Assembly (NCBI GenBank): GCA_946481275.1 | Contig: CAMLMV010000021.1 | Span: 44,186 to 108,185, forward strand | Source: an uncultured Massilia sp. | GTDB lineage: Bacteria > Pseudomonadota > Gammaproteobacteria > Burkholderiales > Burkholderiaceae | Length of the DNA: 64,000 nucleotides | Direction: 5' to 3' | In this document: piece after piece, positions 16,318-24,978 of the stretch | Position numbering within the stretch: the stretch's first letter is position 1 | How the letters are laid out: the number at the start of each line of letters is the position of its first letter | Position numbers and translations under genes: made by a program | The notes under the pieces: model-generated | The model's database searches: none | Seen by the model: the letters and a program-made list of their open reading frames with translations, nothing else | Told to the model about the DNA's origin: nothing

Positions 16318-16327
16318 CATTATCATA

Positions 16328-16434
16328 TCGGCACGCAGAGCCGTGCCGAACCGCAGTGAACTGCGGAACTGACCGATCCGTTTCGCGGTCGTGCCCACTG
16401 CTGCGGGTGCGACCACGAAACGGATATTTTTTTT
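16328..16434 (+). promoter_or_regulatory. Three consecutive hairpins ending in a terminator before an OmpA-lipoprotein gene
   Basis: Hairpin 1 is TCGGCACG/CGTGCCGA (16328-16349). Hairpin 2 is CCGCAGT/ACTGCGG (16351-16366). Hairpin 3 is ATCCGTTTCG/CGAAACGGAT with an inner GGTCG/CGACC stem (16376-16425), followed by eight T at 16427-16434. Hairpin 3 is a strong intrinsic terminator. Its T run touches the ribosome site of the next gene (start 16448), so it could end the small-protein transcript or attenuate the downstream gene. Confidence 0.75.
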
Positions 16435-16447
16435 GAAGGAGACCACC

Positions 16448-17119
16448 ATGAAAACGACCCTGATCCGTTCCACCCTGTGCGCCACCGCGTTTGCCGTGGC
16501 CGCCACCGGCTGCGCCGACATGAACCAGACCCAGCGCGGCACCGCCACCGGCGCCGGCATCGGTGCCGGCCTCGGCGCGATCCTCGGCGCCTCGACGGGC
16601 GGCGGCGGTTCCGGCCGGGCCGCGCGCGGCGCGGTCCTGGGGGCCGCGGCGGGCGCCGTCGCCGGCAACGTCTGGTCGCGCCACATGGAACAACAGCGCC
16701 AGCAGATGGAACAGGCCACGCGCGGCACCGGCGTGCAAGTCTCGCAGACGTCCGACAACCGCCTGAAGCTGGACATCCCGAGCGACGTCTCGTTCGACAC
16801 GAACCGCTCCGACATCAAGTCGAACTTCCGCCCGATCCTCGACCGCTTCGCCCAGACGCTGAACGAGAACCCGGCCACCAACGTGACGATCATCGGCCAC
16901 ACGGACAACACGGGCGGCGACCAGATCAACCAGCCGCTGTCGCTGGACCGCGCCGCCCATACACGCGATTACCTGGCGGCGCGCGGCGTCAATCCGGCCC
17001 GCATCACGGTCGAAGGCCGCGCCGCACGCGAGCCGATCGCCTCCAACGACGACCCGGCCGGCCGCGCACGCAACCGCCGCGTCGAGATCTACGTCAGCGA
17101 ACCGGCCCGCCAGGGTTGA
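16448..17119 (+). CDS. YiaD-like OmpA-domain lipoprotein
   Basis: 223 residues. The lipoprotein signal ends AATGC (Cys about 22). A glycine zipper follows (GAGIGAGLGAILGASTGGGGSG, then GAVLGAAAGAVAGN), then a Gln-rich helical linker. The OmpA C-terminal domain contains VSFDTNRSDIK, IIGHTDNTGGDQINQPLSLDRA and NRRVEIYV. This zipper-plus-OmpA order matches YiaD, an outer-membrane lipoprotein that binds peptidoglycan. GAAGGAG precedes the start. Expression is probably influenced by the structured region just upstream. Confidence 0.93.
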   Translation: MKTTLIRSTLCATAFAVAATGCADMNQTQRGTATGAGIGAGLGAILGASTGGGGSGRAARGAVLGAAAGAVAGNVWSRHMEQQRQQMEQATRGTGVQVSQTSDNRLKLDIPSDVSFDTNRSDIKSNFRPILDRFAQTLNENPATNVTIIGHTDNTGGDQINQPLSLDRAAHTRDYLAARGVNPARITVEGRAAREPIASNDDPAGRARNRRVEIYVSEPARQG

Positions 17120-17191
17120 ACGCACGGGCGCGCGCGCCCGTCCATGACGCGCACGGTGTATCCTCGGGCAAGGCCAACCACAGGAGATGCC

Positions 17192-17788
17192 ATGACCCGC
17201 GACACCGTGCGCATCGTCCGCGAGGAGATCCTCTCGGACCATTATCTGCCCCTCAAGAACGTCACCTACGCCCAGCGCCGCCAGGACGGCGAGCTGCAGG
17301 TCCAGTCGCGCGAAGTCTACGACTGCGCGGACGGCGCCGCCGTGCTGCTGTACAACCGCGCCCACCGGTCCGTCGTCCTGACGCGCCAGTTCCGCCTCGG
17401 CGCCCGCCTGGCCGGCCACGATGGCTACCTGCTCGAAGCGGCGGCCGGCATGCTGGACGGCGCCGACCCGGCCGCACGCGCCATCGCGGAAGCGCGCGAA
17501 GAGACGGGCTACGCCATCGACCACGTGCAAGCCGCGCTGCAGCTGTACGTCAGCCCGGGGGCGACGACGGAACGCATCCATCTGTTCGTCGCGGAGTATG
17601 ATCGCGCGCGACGCTGCGACGCCGGCGGCGGCAATCCCGAAGAAGGCGAGGACATCGAGGCCGTGGAACTGGATTTCGACGACGCCCTCGCGATGGTCGA
17701 GACGGGCGACATCGTCGACGCCAAGACCGTCCTGCTGCTCATGTACCTGGAGCGCAAGGTGCTGGGACGGCACGGCGAAGCGTCGTGA
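17192..17788 (+). CDS. NUDIX hydrolase, NudK/ADP-ribose pyrophosphatase type
   Basis: 198 residues. The NUDIX box reads GMLDGADPAARAIAEAREETGY (G-x5-E-x7-REE-x-G), with the catalytic REEXG glutamates. The preceding VVLTRQFRLGARLAGHDGYLLEAAAG and the later YVSPGATTERIHLFVAEY are typical of the GDP-mannose/ADP-sugar pyrophosphatase branch. It should hydrolyse a nucleoside-diphosphate sugar to a sugar phosphate and NMP in the cytoplasm; the exact sugar is unknown. CAGGAG precedes the ATG. Confidence 0.9.
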   Translation: MTRDTVRIVREEILSDHYLPLKNVTYAQRRQDGELQVQSREVYDCADGAAVLLYNRAHRSVVLTRQFRLGARLAGHDGYLLEAAAGMLDGADPAARAIAEAREETGYAIDHVQAALQLYVSPGATTERIHLFVAEYDRARRCDAGGGNPEEGEDIEAVELDFDDALAMVETGDIVDAKTVLLLMYLERKVLGRHGEAS

Positions 17789-17853
17789 TGCCCCCATCGG
17801 TGGTGCTGTTCAGCAATGGGCAGAGCCGCGACAATGTTTAAAAGGAAGAGTAA

Positions 17854-18417
17854 ATGATGAAGAATTGTATTGCACCCGCGCTCCTGCTCGCGTGCGCGTG
17901 CGCCGCCCTGCCTGCCGGCGCGCAGACGCTGAAGCCCGGCCTGTGGTCGCTGTCGAACACGATGACGTCGAACGACCCGCAAATATCGCAGGCGATGTCC
18001 GCCATGCAGCAGCACATGGCCAACATGTCGCCCGAGCAGCGCCAGCAGATGCAGAAGATGATGCAGCAGCACGGTGTGCAGGTCGACGTCGGCGCGGGCG
18101 GCGCCCTGCAGACGAAGCTGTGCATGACGCGCGAGATGGCCGAGCGCAAGGAATTTCCCGTCCAGCAGGGCGATTGCAAACAGACGTTCACGCAGCAATC
18201 GGCGACCCGCGGCCACATCGCGTTCACCTGCACGAAGCCGAAGGTGAGCGGCGAAGGCGACCTGGTCGCGGACAACGACACGAGCTACCGCGCCCGCATG
18301 AAGATCCGCAGCGAAGAGCAAGGGCGCAACCAGACTGTGGACATGGATGTCACCGGCAAGTGGCTGTCGGCCGATTGCGGCAACATCCGTCCCATCGCTA
18401 TCCCGCGAGCAAAGTAG
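17854..18417 (+). CDS. DUF3617 family secreted protein
   Basis: 187 residues with a signal peptide ending in AGA-Q. The mature protein starts LKPGLWSLSNTM, the usual DUF3617 opening. A Met/Gln-rich segment follows (SAMQQHMANMSPEQRQQMQKMMQQHG), then a cysteine-containing core (LCMTREMAERKEF, GDCKQTF, FTCTKPKVSG, ADCGNI). Four or more cysteines suggest disulfides in the periplasm. The function of the family is unknown. A GGAAGAG ribosome site precedes ATGATG. A strong terminator follows. Confidence 0.88.
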   Translation: MMKNCIAPALLLACACAALPAGAQTLKPGLWSLSNTMTSNDPQISQAMSAMQQHMANMSPEQRQQMQKMMQQHGVQVDVGAGGALQTKLCMTREMAERKEFPVQQGDCKQTFTQQSATRGHIAFTCTKPKVSGEGDLVADNDTSYRARMKIRSEEQGRNQTVDMDVTGKWLSADCGNIRPIAIPRAK

Positions 18418-18444
18418 CAAGGATTGACCCCAACGGGATCTTCG

Positions 18445-18471
18445 AGCCAGGCCGCGCGCCTGGCTTTTTTT
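18445..18471 (+). terminator. Rho-independent terminator after the DUF3617 gene
   Basis: AGCCAGGC and GCCTGGCT form an eight-base stem around CGCGC, followed by six or more T. Confidence 0.9.
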
Positions 18472-18488
18472 CGTCTGACCATTCCACC

Positions 18489-18728
18489 AATTCGGGGTCA
18501 GAGCACATTTTTTTTCGAATTCGGGGTCAGAGCACATTTCGGATCAATTTCGCGGCGCGAAACACGTCTACAGCGACCGGCGAATGCACCGGGATCGGGA
18601 TCATCCGCCCCTCTCTGCCAGCGCAAGAAGATGCCATCCGTTCGCGTCGATTTTTACCCTGCAGACCTTGCTTCAAAAAGTGCTCTGACCCCGAATTTCG
18701 AGAAAAATGTGCTCTGACCCCGAATTTT
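18489..18728. repeat. 240-bp element with paired GGGGTCAGAGCAC repeats
   Basis: Two direct copies of a 22-base repeat with core TCGGGGTCAGAGCACATTT sit at 18489-18511 and 18518-18539. Two inverted copies (core GTGCTCTGACCCCGAATTT) sit at 18675-18698 and 18703-18727. About 135 bp between them have no gene. The arrangement is that of a non-autonomous, REP- or MITE-like mobile repeat. Its right edge touches the stop codon of the aminotransferase gene. Confidence 0.75.
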
Positions 18729-18732
18729 TGTG

Positions 18733-19569
18733 TCAGGTGGTCTCGGTGAAGGCCAGGTAGAGGTCGCGCGCCTGCTTCGCGACCGGGCCGGCGGGCAGGT
18801 CGCGCGCTTCGTAGCGCGTGCACGGTGCGACCTTGCCGTAGTTGCCGGTGTTGAAGATTTCGCGGGCCGTATCGAGTTCTTCCGGCTTGACGGTGCGCTC
18901 GACGACCTGCACGCCGGCCTCGCCCAGCAGCGCGATCACGCGGGCGCGCGTGATGCCGGCCAGGAAGGTGCCGTTCAGCGCGGGTGTGACGACTTCGCCG
19001 TCCGCCGTCACCAGGAACAGGTTCGACGTCGCGAACTCGGCCACGTTGCCCGCCGCGTCCAGCAGGACGGCGTTGTCGAAGCCCCTCGCCTTCGCCTCGC
19101 GCAGCGCGCGCGCCGTGTTGGCGTACAGTGCGGACGCCTTGGCATCCGTCGGCGCCATCGTCGGCTCGGGGCGGCGCAGCGCCGACAGGCAGGCCGAGAA
19201 GCCGGAGAACGGCGGCAGCGGCGCGTCGAACAGGGTCAGCGCGAAAGCGGCCGCTTCCGGCGTCGGGATCAGGAAACCTTCTGAGGCGAACACGAGCGGA
19301 CGGATGTACAGCTCCGCGTCGGCCGGAAAGCGTGCGACGCCTTCGCGCACGAGCGCTTCCATCTCGTCGACATTCAGCGGGCACTGCAGGCCCAGCTTGT
19401 CCGCCGATGCGATCACGCGCTCCAGGTGCGGACGCAGGTCCGGCAGATGGCCGCGCAGCGCCCGCGCGCCGTCGAAAACGGACGAACCCAGCCAGACGCT
19501 GTGGTCCATGGCGCCGAACAACGGCGTATTCCCTTCGGCCCATTGGCCGTTATAGTAAGTCAGGTACAT
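18733..19569 (-). CDS. Branched-chain amino acid aminotransferase (class IV)
   Basis: 278 residues. This is a PLP-dependent class IV aminotransferase that probably transfers amino groups between glutamate and leucine/isoleucine/valine. It shows WLGSSVFDGARA and LYIRPLVFASEG, a Lys in the DAKASALYANTARALREAKARGFDNAVLLD region as the cofactor lysine candidate, and then VAEFATSNLFLV. The C-terminus resembles the IlvE group. The ATG at 19569 is chosen because GGGGAG lies just upstream; a start eight codons earlier has none. The repeat element lies immediately after the stop codon. Confidence 0.85.
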   Translation of the reverse strand: MYLTYYNGQWAEGNTPLFGAMDHSVWLGSSVFDGARALRGHLPDLRPHLERVIASADKLGLQCPLNVDEMEALVREGVARFPADAELYIRPLVFASEGFLIPTPEAAAFALTLFDAPLPPFSGFSACLSALRRPEPTMAPTDAKASALYANTARALREAKARGFDNAVLLDAAGNVAEFATSNLFLVTADGEVVTPALNGTFLAGITRARVIALLGEAGVQVVERTVKPEELDTAREIFNTGNYGKVAPCTRYEARDLPAGPVAKQARDLYLAFTETT

Positions 19570-19693
19570 GCTGCTCCCCAGTGATGACGTCAAGCATCAA
19601 GTGTAACGCAGCCCTGCCTGCTCGGTTCGTCACCGTACAGTGGCCGCAGGGTATCCACGCGTACACTGACCTTTCCAAGCCGCGAATATTCCC

Positions 19694-21814
19694 ATGCTCT
19701 CGATCCTCGAACATCTCGACCCGGACAGCGACCGCATCGACCTGCTGGTCGACCTGGTCGACCGGTTGCGCCCACGCCGCGCAAGCGACCACGACTACGC
19801 GCGCGCCCAGGTGCGCACGCTGACCCAGCTGCTGAAGGGCCATCCCGGCCAGGCCTGGACGCTGCGCCGCTACCTGACCCGCCTGCTCGAAACGCGCCGC
19901 CACACGAGCCTGTATTCCGACGTCGGCATCCTGTCGAACGACGGCTTCTTCACGGAGCTCAAGAAACGCATCGCCTACCGCATCCTGCCGCCCGCGCTGG
20001 ACGACCTGTACCTGTCCGACACGCTCGACCGCGTGCTGTGCCGCGAGGACGATTACCAGTGGATCCGCGCCGTGCCGAACGCCGACTGGCTCGAATTGTT
20101 CGACGTGGTCGCGAACGCCGCAGCGCCGGATGGTGTGGAGCACGAAGCGGCCGAGTCCTCGCGCGCGCGCAAGGTCGTGCTGGCGGGCCTGCTGGACGCC
20201 ATCCGCACCCTGTCGTGCCGCGTCTGCGCGCTGGGCCTGGAGCCGCGCCTGATCCACGCACACATGGAGATCGAGGAGGTAGACTCACCCTTCCTCATGC
20301 AAAACATCGAGGCGAACAAATACCTCGACGACTACGGCCGCCTGATGTGCGGCGAGGTCGACACGATGGAAGATGCGCGCCACCTCCTGGTCATGCTCGA
20401 CCAGTGCGAAGACGTGGTGTTGAAGATCCGCCGCGGGGCCCTCGCCTCCGGCACGAGCGTCGCATTGACGTATCTGCTGGTGGCGCTGACGCAGAGCATC
20501 GACCGCCTGAGAAAACTCCTGTTCCTCGTCGACACAAGCGGCGCCCTCCCGTCCGCACCGACCGTGGACGTGGAAACGCTCGCGAACGAGGCGACGCCGC
20601 CGACCGAGCCGCCGACGAGCCTGCGCCGCGCGGCCGCCGTCGACCTCGCACAGGAACTCGCGGAAGCGCACAACACGAAGTACGAAGTGCGCGGCCTGCT
20701 GCGCGACAATATCGACCTGCTGGCGCGCAACGTCACGGAAAACGCGAGCCGCACGGGCGAGCACTACATCGCCGAACGGCGCGCGGACCTGCGCGGCATG
20801 TTCGCGTCATCGGCCGGGGCCGGCATCATCATCGGCTTCATGGCGCTCATCAAGATCCTGATCTCGTACCAGCACCGCGCCCCGCTGATCGAAGCCCTGC
20901 TCTACAGCCTCAACTACGCGGCCGGCTTCATGCTCGTGCACGTGCTGCATTTTACGATCGCGACCAAGCAGCCGGCGATGACGGCCGCACGCATCGCCGC
21001 CGCCCTGCACGACACGGCGCAGAGAGGCTCGAGCCGACGACAGGTCGACGTGGACAGCATGGCGGCCCTCGTGAATAAAGTGTTCCGGACGCAGATCGTC
21101 GCCGTGCTGGGCAACCTCGCGACCGTGATCCCGGTCGCCTGGGCCATCGCCCTCGCCTGGTACTGGATCTTCGGCACGCACCTCGTGAACCCGGTCAAGG
21201 CCGAGCACCTGATCGAAGACAGCCACCCGTGGCATTCGCTCGCGCTGCTGCATGCGGCGATCGCGGGCGTGTGGCTGTTCCTGTCGGGGCTCGTGTCCGG
21301 CTACTACGACAACAAAGCCATGTACACGCGCATGGGCCAGCGCGTGCAGCAGCTGCGCTGGCTGCGCCGGCTGCTCGGCGAGGAACGGCGCGCGCGCTTC
21401 GCCCGCTATGTCGAGGACAACCTCGGCGGCCTGATGGGCAACTTCGTATTCGGCGTGCTGATGGGGATCACGGGCACCGTCGGCTTCCTCCTCGGCCTGC
21501 CGCTCGACGTGCGCCACGTGACCTTTTCGTCCGCCAATCTCGCCATCGGCTTCGTCGGGCTCGGCCAGCAGCTCGATCCGGAAACGATTGCGATCACGTT
21601 CCTCGGCATCGCCCTCATCGGCATGGTGAATTTGCTGGTGAGCTTCGGCCTCGCGCTGTGGGTGGCGCTACGGGCGCGCAAGGTGCGCTTCCGCCACGGG
21701 TTCCGCCTGCTGCGCGCGCTGGGCCGCCGCCTGCGCGCGGCGCCGCTCGACTTTTTCATCGGACCGCGCGACCTCGACGAGGCCGCGGTTGCCAACCCGA
21801 GAGGTTTCAAATGA
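19694..21814 (+). CDS. 'Site-specific recombinase' family membrane protein (PF10136)
   Basis: 706 residues. The opening (LDPDSDRIDLLVDLVDRLRPRR, then GILSNDGFFTELKKRIAYRILPP) matches the family annotated as site-specific recombinase after Neisseria Gcr. The second half (about residues 375-680) contains several hydrophobic segments, for example GAGIIIGFMALIKILI and GNFVFGVLMGITGTVGFLLGLPLDVRHVTFSSANLAIG. That makes it an inner-membrane protein and the recombinase label doubtful. The phospholipase D gene overlaps its stop codon by four bases, so the two are translationally coupled. Confidence 0.8.
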   Translation: MLSILEHLDPDSDRIDLLVDLVDRLRPRRASDHDYARAQVRTLTQLLKGHPGQAWTLRRYLTRLLETRRHTSLYSDVGILSNDGFFTELKKRIAYRILPPALDDLYLSDTLDRVLCREDDYQWIRAVPNADWLELFDVVANAAAPDGVEHEAAESSRARKVVLAGLLDAIRTLSCRVCALGLEPRLIHAHMEIEEVDSPFLMQNIEANKYLDDYGRLMCGEVDTMEDARHLLVMLDQCEDVVLKIRRGALASGTSVALTYLLVALTQSIDRLRKLLFLVDTSGALPSAPTVDVETLANEATPPTEPPTSLRRAAAVDLAQELAEAHNTKYEVRGLLRDNIDLLARNVTENASRTGEHYIAERRADLRGMFASSAGAGIIIGFMALIKILISYQHRAPLIEALLYSLNYAAGFMLVHVLHFTIATKQPAMTAARIAAALHDTAQRGSSRRQVDVDSMAALVNKVFRTQIVAVLGNLATVIPVAWAIALAWYWIFGTHLVNPVKAEHLIEDSHPWHSLALLHAAIAGVWLFLSGLVSGYYDNKAMYTRMGQRVQQLRWLRRLLGEERRARFARYVEDNLGGLMGNFVFGVLMGITGTVGFLLGLPLDVRHVTFSSANLAIGFVGLGQQLDPETIAITFLGIALIGMVNLLVSFGLALWVALRARKVRFRHGFRLLRALGRRLRAAPLDFFIGPRDLDEAAVANPRGFK

Positions 21815-23214
21815 GATTCCGACAGCGCTTTGCACGTTATTGCTCTCCGTTCGCCTGGCTGCTGGCCCTGTGCCTCAGTTGCGGCGTCGTCGCGTGCAAG
21901 TCGCTGCCGGACGTCGAACCCGAAGCCCCCGCGAAGGCCACGCCGACGATCGCGACGACGAAAGGCACGCTGCCGCCGAAGCAGGCGTCCGCCCTCGTCG
22001 CGCGACGCTGGGCCAATGCCAGCGGCAACCTGAAGGCGCTCGCGGCGCTGGAAGAACAGGCGACGGGCGTCCCCCTCATCGCGGGCAACAAGGTCACCCT
22101 GCTGTTCGACGGCCCCGCGACGATGCGCGAGATGATGGCCGCGGCGCGCGTCGCCACCAGTTCCATCAATCTCGAAACCTATATCTTCGACCAGGACCAG
22201 GTGGGCAACGAATTCGCCGACCTGCTGATCGAAAAACAGCGCCAGGGCGTGGCCGTGAACGTCATGGTCGATGCCGTCGGCGCCCTCGCGACGCCGGCCG
22301 CCTTTTTCGACCGCATGCGCCAGGCCGGCATCCGCGTGCTGATCTTCAACCCGGTCAACCCGGCCAAGGCGCGCGGCAAGTGGGAGCTGAACAACCGCAA
22401 CCACCGCAAGCTGATGGTCGTCGACGGCAAGGTCGCGTTCACGGGCGGCATCAACATCAGCAGCACGTATGCGAACAGCTCGCTGTTCCGCTCGCGCCAG
22501 AAGCCGGGCCAGGTCGACGGCGACAAGGTCGGCTGGCGCGACACCCACGTCAAGATCGAAGGCCCGGCCGTCGCGCCGCTGCAGTGGTCGTTCATCGACC
22601 TGTGGGTGAAGCAGGAAGGCGGCGAGCTGCCGCAGGCGGAATATTTCCCGACACTCACGGCCGCCGGCGACAAGATCATCCGCGTGCTCGCGTCCGACCC
22701 GGACCACGAATCGGACATCTACAAGGCGCTCGTCGTCGCAATCAGCGAGGCGAAGAAATCGATCCACATCACGTCGGCCTATTTCGTGCCGGACCAGCAG
22801 ATCGTCGACGCGCTCATCGCCGCGGCGAAGCGCGGCGTGGACGTGCGGCTCGTGCTGCCGGGCGTGTCGGACCACAGCCTGATCCGCTACGCCGGCCAGG
22901 GCTTCTACGACCAGTTGCTGGCGGGAGGCGTGCGCATCTTCGAGCTGCAGATCGCGGTGCTGCACGCCAAGACGGCCGTGATCGACGGCGCCTGGTCGAC
23001 AATCGGCTCGGCCAATATCGACCGGCGCAGCTTCATCCACAACTACGAGCTGAACGTGGTCGTCATCGACCCCGCGTTCGGCGCGGCGATGGAGAGCGCA
23101 TTCAACGAAGACTTGCGCGACTCGAAGGAAGTCACGCTCGAACGGTGGCGGCACCGGCCGTGGTCCGACCGGTTCAAGGAGTGGATGGCGCGGCTGGGCG
23201 AGTACTGGATTTAA
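21811..23214 (+). CDS. Phospholipase D-family lipoprotein, cardiolipin-synthase-like
   Basis: 467 residues. The start overlaps the upstream stop in an ATGA. A signal with lipobox VVAC (Cys about 29) suggests membrane attachment. Two HKD motifs are present: NHRKLMVVDGKVAFTGG (about residue 195) and LHAKTAVIDGAWSTIGSANID (about residue 390). These are the paired catalytic His-Lys-Asp sites of phospholipase D enzymes. SRQKPGQVDGDKVGWRDTHVKIEGP also fits the cardiolipin synthase branch. It probably acts on phospholipid at the periplasmic face. The gene ends tail-to-tail with the metallophosphoesterase gene, overlapping it by four bases. Confidence 0.9.
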   Translation: MRFRQRFARYCSPFAWLLALCLSCGVVACKSLPDVEPEAPAKATPTIATTKGTLPPKQASALVARRWANASGNLKALAALEEQATGVPLIAGNKVTLLFDGPATMREMMAAARVATSSINLETYIFDQDQVGNEFADLLIEKQRQGVAVNVMVDAVGALATPAAFFDRMRQAGIRVLIFNPVNPAKARGKWELNNRNHRKLMVVDGKVAFTGGINISSTYANSSLFRSRQKPGQVDGDKVGWRDTHVKIEGPAVAPLQWSFIDLWVKQEGGELPQAEYFPTLTAAGDKIIRVLASDPDHESDIYKALVVAISEAKKSIHITSAYFVPDQQIVDALIAAAKRGVDVRLVLPGVSDHSLIRYAGQGFYDQLLAGGVRIFELQIAVLHAKTAVIDGAWSTIGSANIDRRSFIHNYELNVVVIDPAFGAAMESAFNEDLRDSKEVTLERWRHRPWSDRFKEWMARLGEYWI

Positions 23215-24047
23215 AGGCCCGCCGCCATCATCCCGTCCGGCACCTCCGTCCAGACGTTCCCGCTGCGCATGAACTTCTCCGTGTTAAGGAGCTGGAACTG
23301 GTTGTGCACGCTGTCCCAGCCATAGCGGTCGACCTCGATGCGCTGGGGCTCGATGCGGATCACGTTGAACGAATTCACTTCGCCCCGCCCGCGCGTGGAC
23401 GTGGCCGTGCCGGCCTGTACGACGAGCGCGGCGTATTCGCTGATCTTGTAGCGCGCCTGCGTGTTCCCCGCGTGGCTCATGTGCAAATGGCCCGCCATCA
23501 GGAGGTCGATGCCCAGTTCCGCGAACACGTCCATTGCCATGTGCGCGCGGTCGACGAGGTCGTCCTCTTCGGCGCCCTTCGGCAGGTCGAACGGGTGGTG
23601 CGTGACGACGACGCGCGTGACGTCCTTCGGCAGGCCGGACAGCGTCGCGCGGATCTTCGCCACCTGCTCCTTGTTGACGCGGCCGTCCTTGAACGTGAGC
23701 GAGCGCGCCGTGTTCACGCCCAGCACGGCGATCTCGTCGTCGATGTAGACGGGATCCAGGTCGTCCGTGATGTGGCGCTTGTAGCGGTCGAGCGGCAGCA
23801 GGAAGCGGCGGAACACGTTGTACAGCGAAATGTCGTGGTTGCCGGGCACGATGATCTGCGGGCCCGGCAACGTATCGAGCCAGGCCTTCGCCTCCTCGAA
23901 CTGCTCGCTCTTGGCGCGCTGGGTGAGGTCGCCCGAGACGACGACGACGTTGGGCGCCAGCTTGTGGACCAGTTCGCGCAGCGGGTCGAGCAGCATGGTG
24001 TCGACGCGGCCGAAGTGCAGGTCGGACAGGTGGACGAGTGTGCGCAT
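23211..24047 (-). CDS. Calcineurin-like metallophosphoesterase
   Basis: 278 residues from the ATG at 24047, which has GGGGA upstream. The metal-binding motifs are present in order: SDLHFG (D-x-H), VVSGDLTQRA (GDxx), VPGNHD (GNHD), THHPF (H) and GHLH. This is the class III cyclic-nucleotide-phosphodiesterase-like group of dinuclear metal enzymes. The physiological substrate is unknown. It lies just downstream of a diacylglycerol kinase gene on the same strand (gap 16 bp) and is probably part of that unit. Confidence 0.9.
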   Translation of the reverse strand: MRTLVHLSDLHFGRVDTMLLDPLRELVHKLAPNVVVVSGDLTQRAKSEQFEEAKAWLDTLPGPQIIVPGNHDISLYNVFRRFLLPLDRYKRHITDDLDPVYIDDEIAVLGVNTARSLTFKDGRVNKEQVAKIRATLSGLPKDVTRVVVTHHPFDLPKGAEEDDLVDRAHMAMDVFAELGIDLLMAGHLHMSHAGNTQARYKISEYAALVVQAGTATSTRGRGEVNSFNVIRIEPQRIEVDRYGWDSVHNQFQLLNTEKFMRSGNVWTEVPDGMMAAGL

Positions 24048-24063
24048 GGGGTTCCCCTTTCCG

Positions 24064-24978
24064 TTATGGTTGATTGGCGCCATTCTCTACCTTCGGCACG
24101 AGTACCGTCAGTGCGCCAGGCCGCATCCGGTAGCGTAACGGCGGGTGCATCTCCGTCACTTCGCCATCGGTCGCCACGAGCAAATGGTGGCGGTGCGTGT
24201 CGATGTCGAACTCGGGCGCCGTCAGCACGTCGAAGTCGCGCTCCTGGCCGAGCTTGCCGAGCAGCGCGTCGAACGCGAAGCGCAGCAGGCCCAGCCGCGT
24301 CGGATGCTGGGCCACGTACAGGCTCAGCACGCCTTCGTCGAGGCGCGCCCGCTCGCCGATCGCCAGGCCCTGCATCGTGTAGGCGTTATTGCCGATGAAG
24401 ACGAATGGCGTGCGCCGCGCGAGCCGCTCGCCGTTGACGGTCAGGCGCATCGACAGGAACGGATAGCGGCGCAGTGCCGCGAGCGCGGCCCACGCGGCCG
24501 CCGTCCACTTGCCGCGGCCGAGCCGGCGCTGCTGTTTCTCGCGGTCGCGCACGATGTCCGGGTACAGGCCGAGGCTGCTATTGTTCAGGAAGATGCGGCC
24601 GTTCACCTCGCCCACGTCGACCTGGACGGGCCGCCCCGTCGCGAGGTTGCGCACCGCCGCGCCGAGGTCGAGCGGAATGCCGAGGTCCTTGGCGAAGTGA
24701 TTGAGCGTCCCCAGCGGCAATACGCCGAACGGCACGCCGGAATCGACCATCACGGACGCCACTGCATTGATCGTGCCGTCGCCGCCACCGGCCGCGACGA
24801 GGCGCGCGCCCTGCTCCAGCGCGCGCCTGGCCGCGCCGATCATCTGGTCGCCGCCGTCTGCCCGCACGAGCTCCGCATCCAGCCCTGCGTCGGTTAGTTG
24901 CGTTCGCAGCGCATCGCACGCGGCCTCGTCGTGGCCGGTGCCGGCGCCCGCGTTGACGATCACGGTCACGGGCTTCAT
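24064..24978 (-). CDS. Diacylglycerol/lipid kinase family protein
   Basis: 304 residues beginning MKPVTVIVNAGAG. The catalytic region carries the kinase signature RLVAAGGGDGTINAVASVMVDSGVPFGVLPLGTLNHFAKDLGIP, including GGDGT and PLGT-NxFA. It then shows DVGEVNGRIFLNNSSLGLYPDIV and ATDGEVTEMHPP. It should phosphorylate diacylglycerol, sphingoid or a related lipid using ATP. The upstream PAP2 gene overlaps its start by four bases (ATGA), so kinase and phosphatase are made together, which suggests lipid phosphate turnover. Confidence 0.9.
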   Translation of the reverse strand: MKPVTVIVNAGAGTGHDEAACDALRTQLTDAGLDAELVRADGGDQMIGAARRALEQGARLVAAGGGDGTINAVASVMVDSGVPFGVLPLGTLNHFAKDLGIPLDLGAAVRNLATGRPVQVDVGEVNGRIFLNNSSLGLYPDIVRDREKQQRRLGRGKWTAAAWAALAALRRYPFLSMRLTVNGERLARRTPFVFIGNNAYTMQGLAIGERARLDEGVLSLYVAQHPTRLGLLRFAFDALLGKLGQERDFDVLTAPEFDIDTHRHHLLVATDGEVTEMHPPLRYRMRPGALTVLVPKVENGANQP

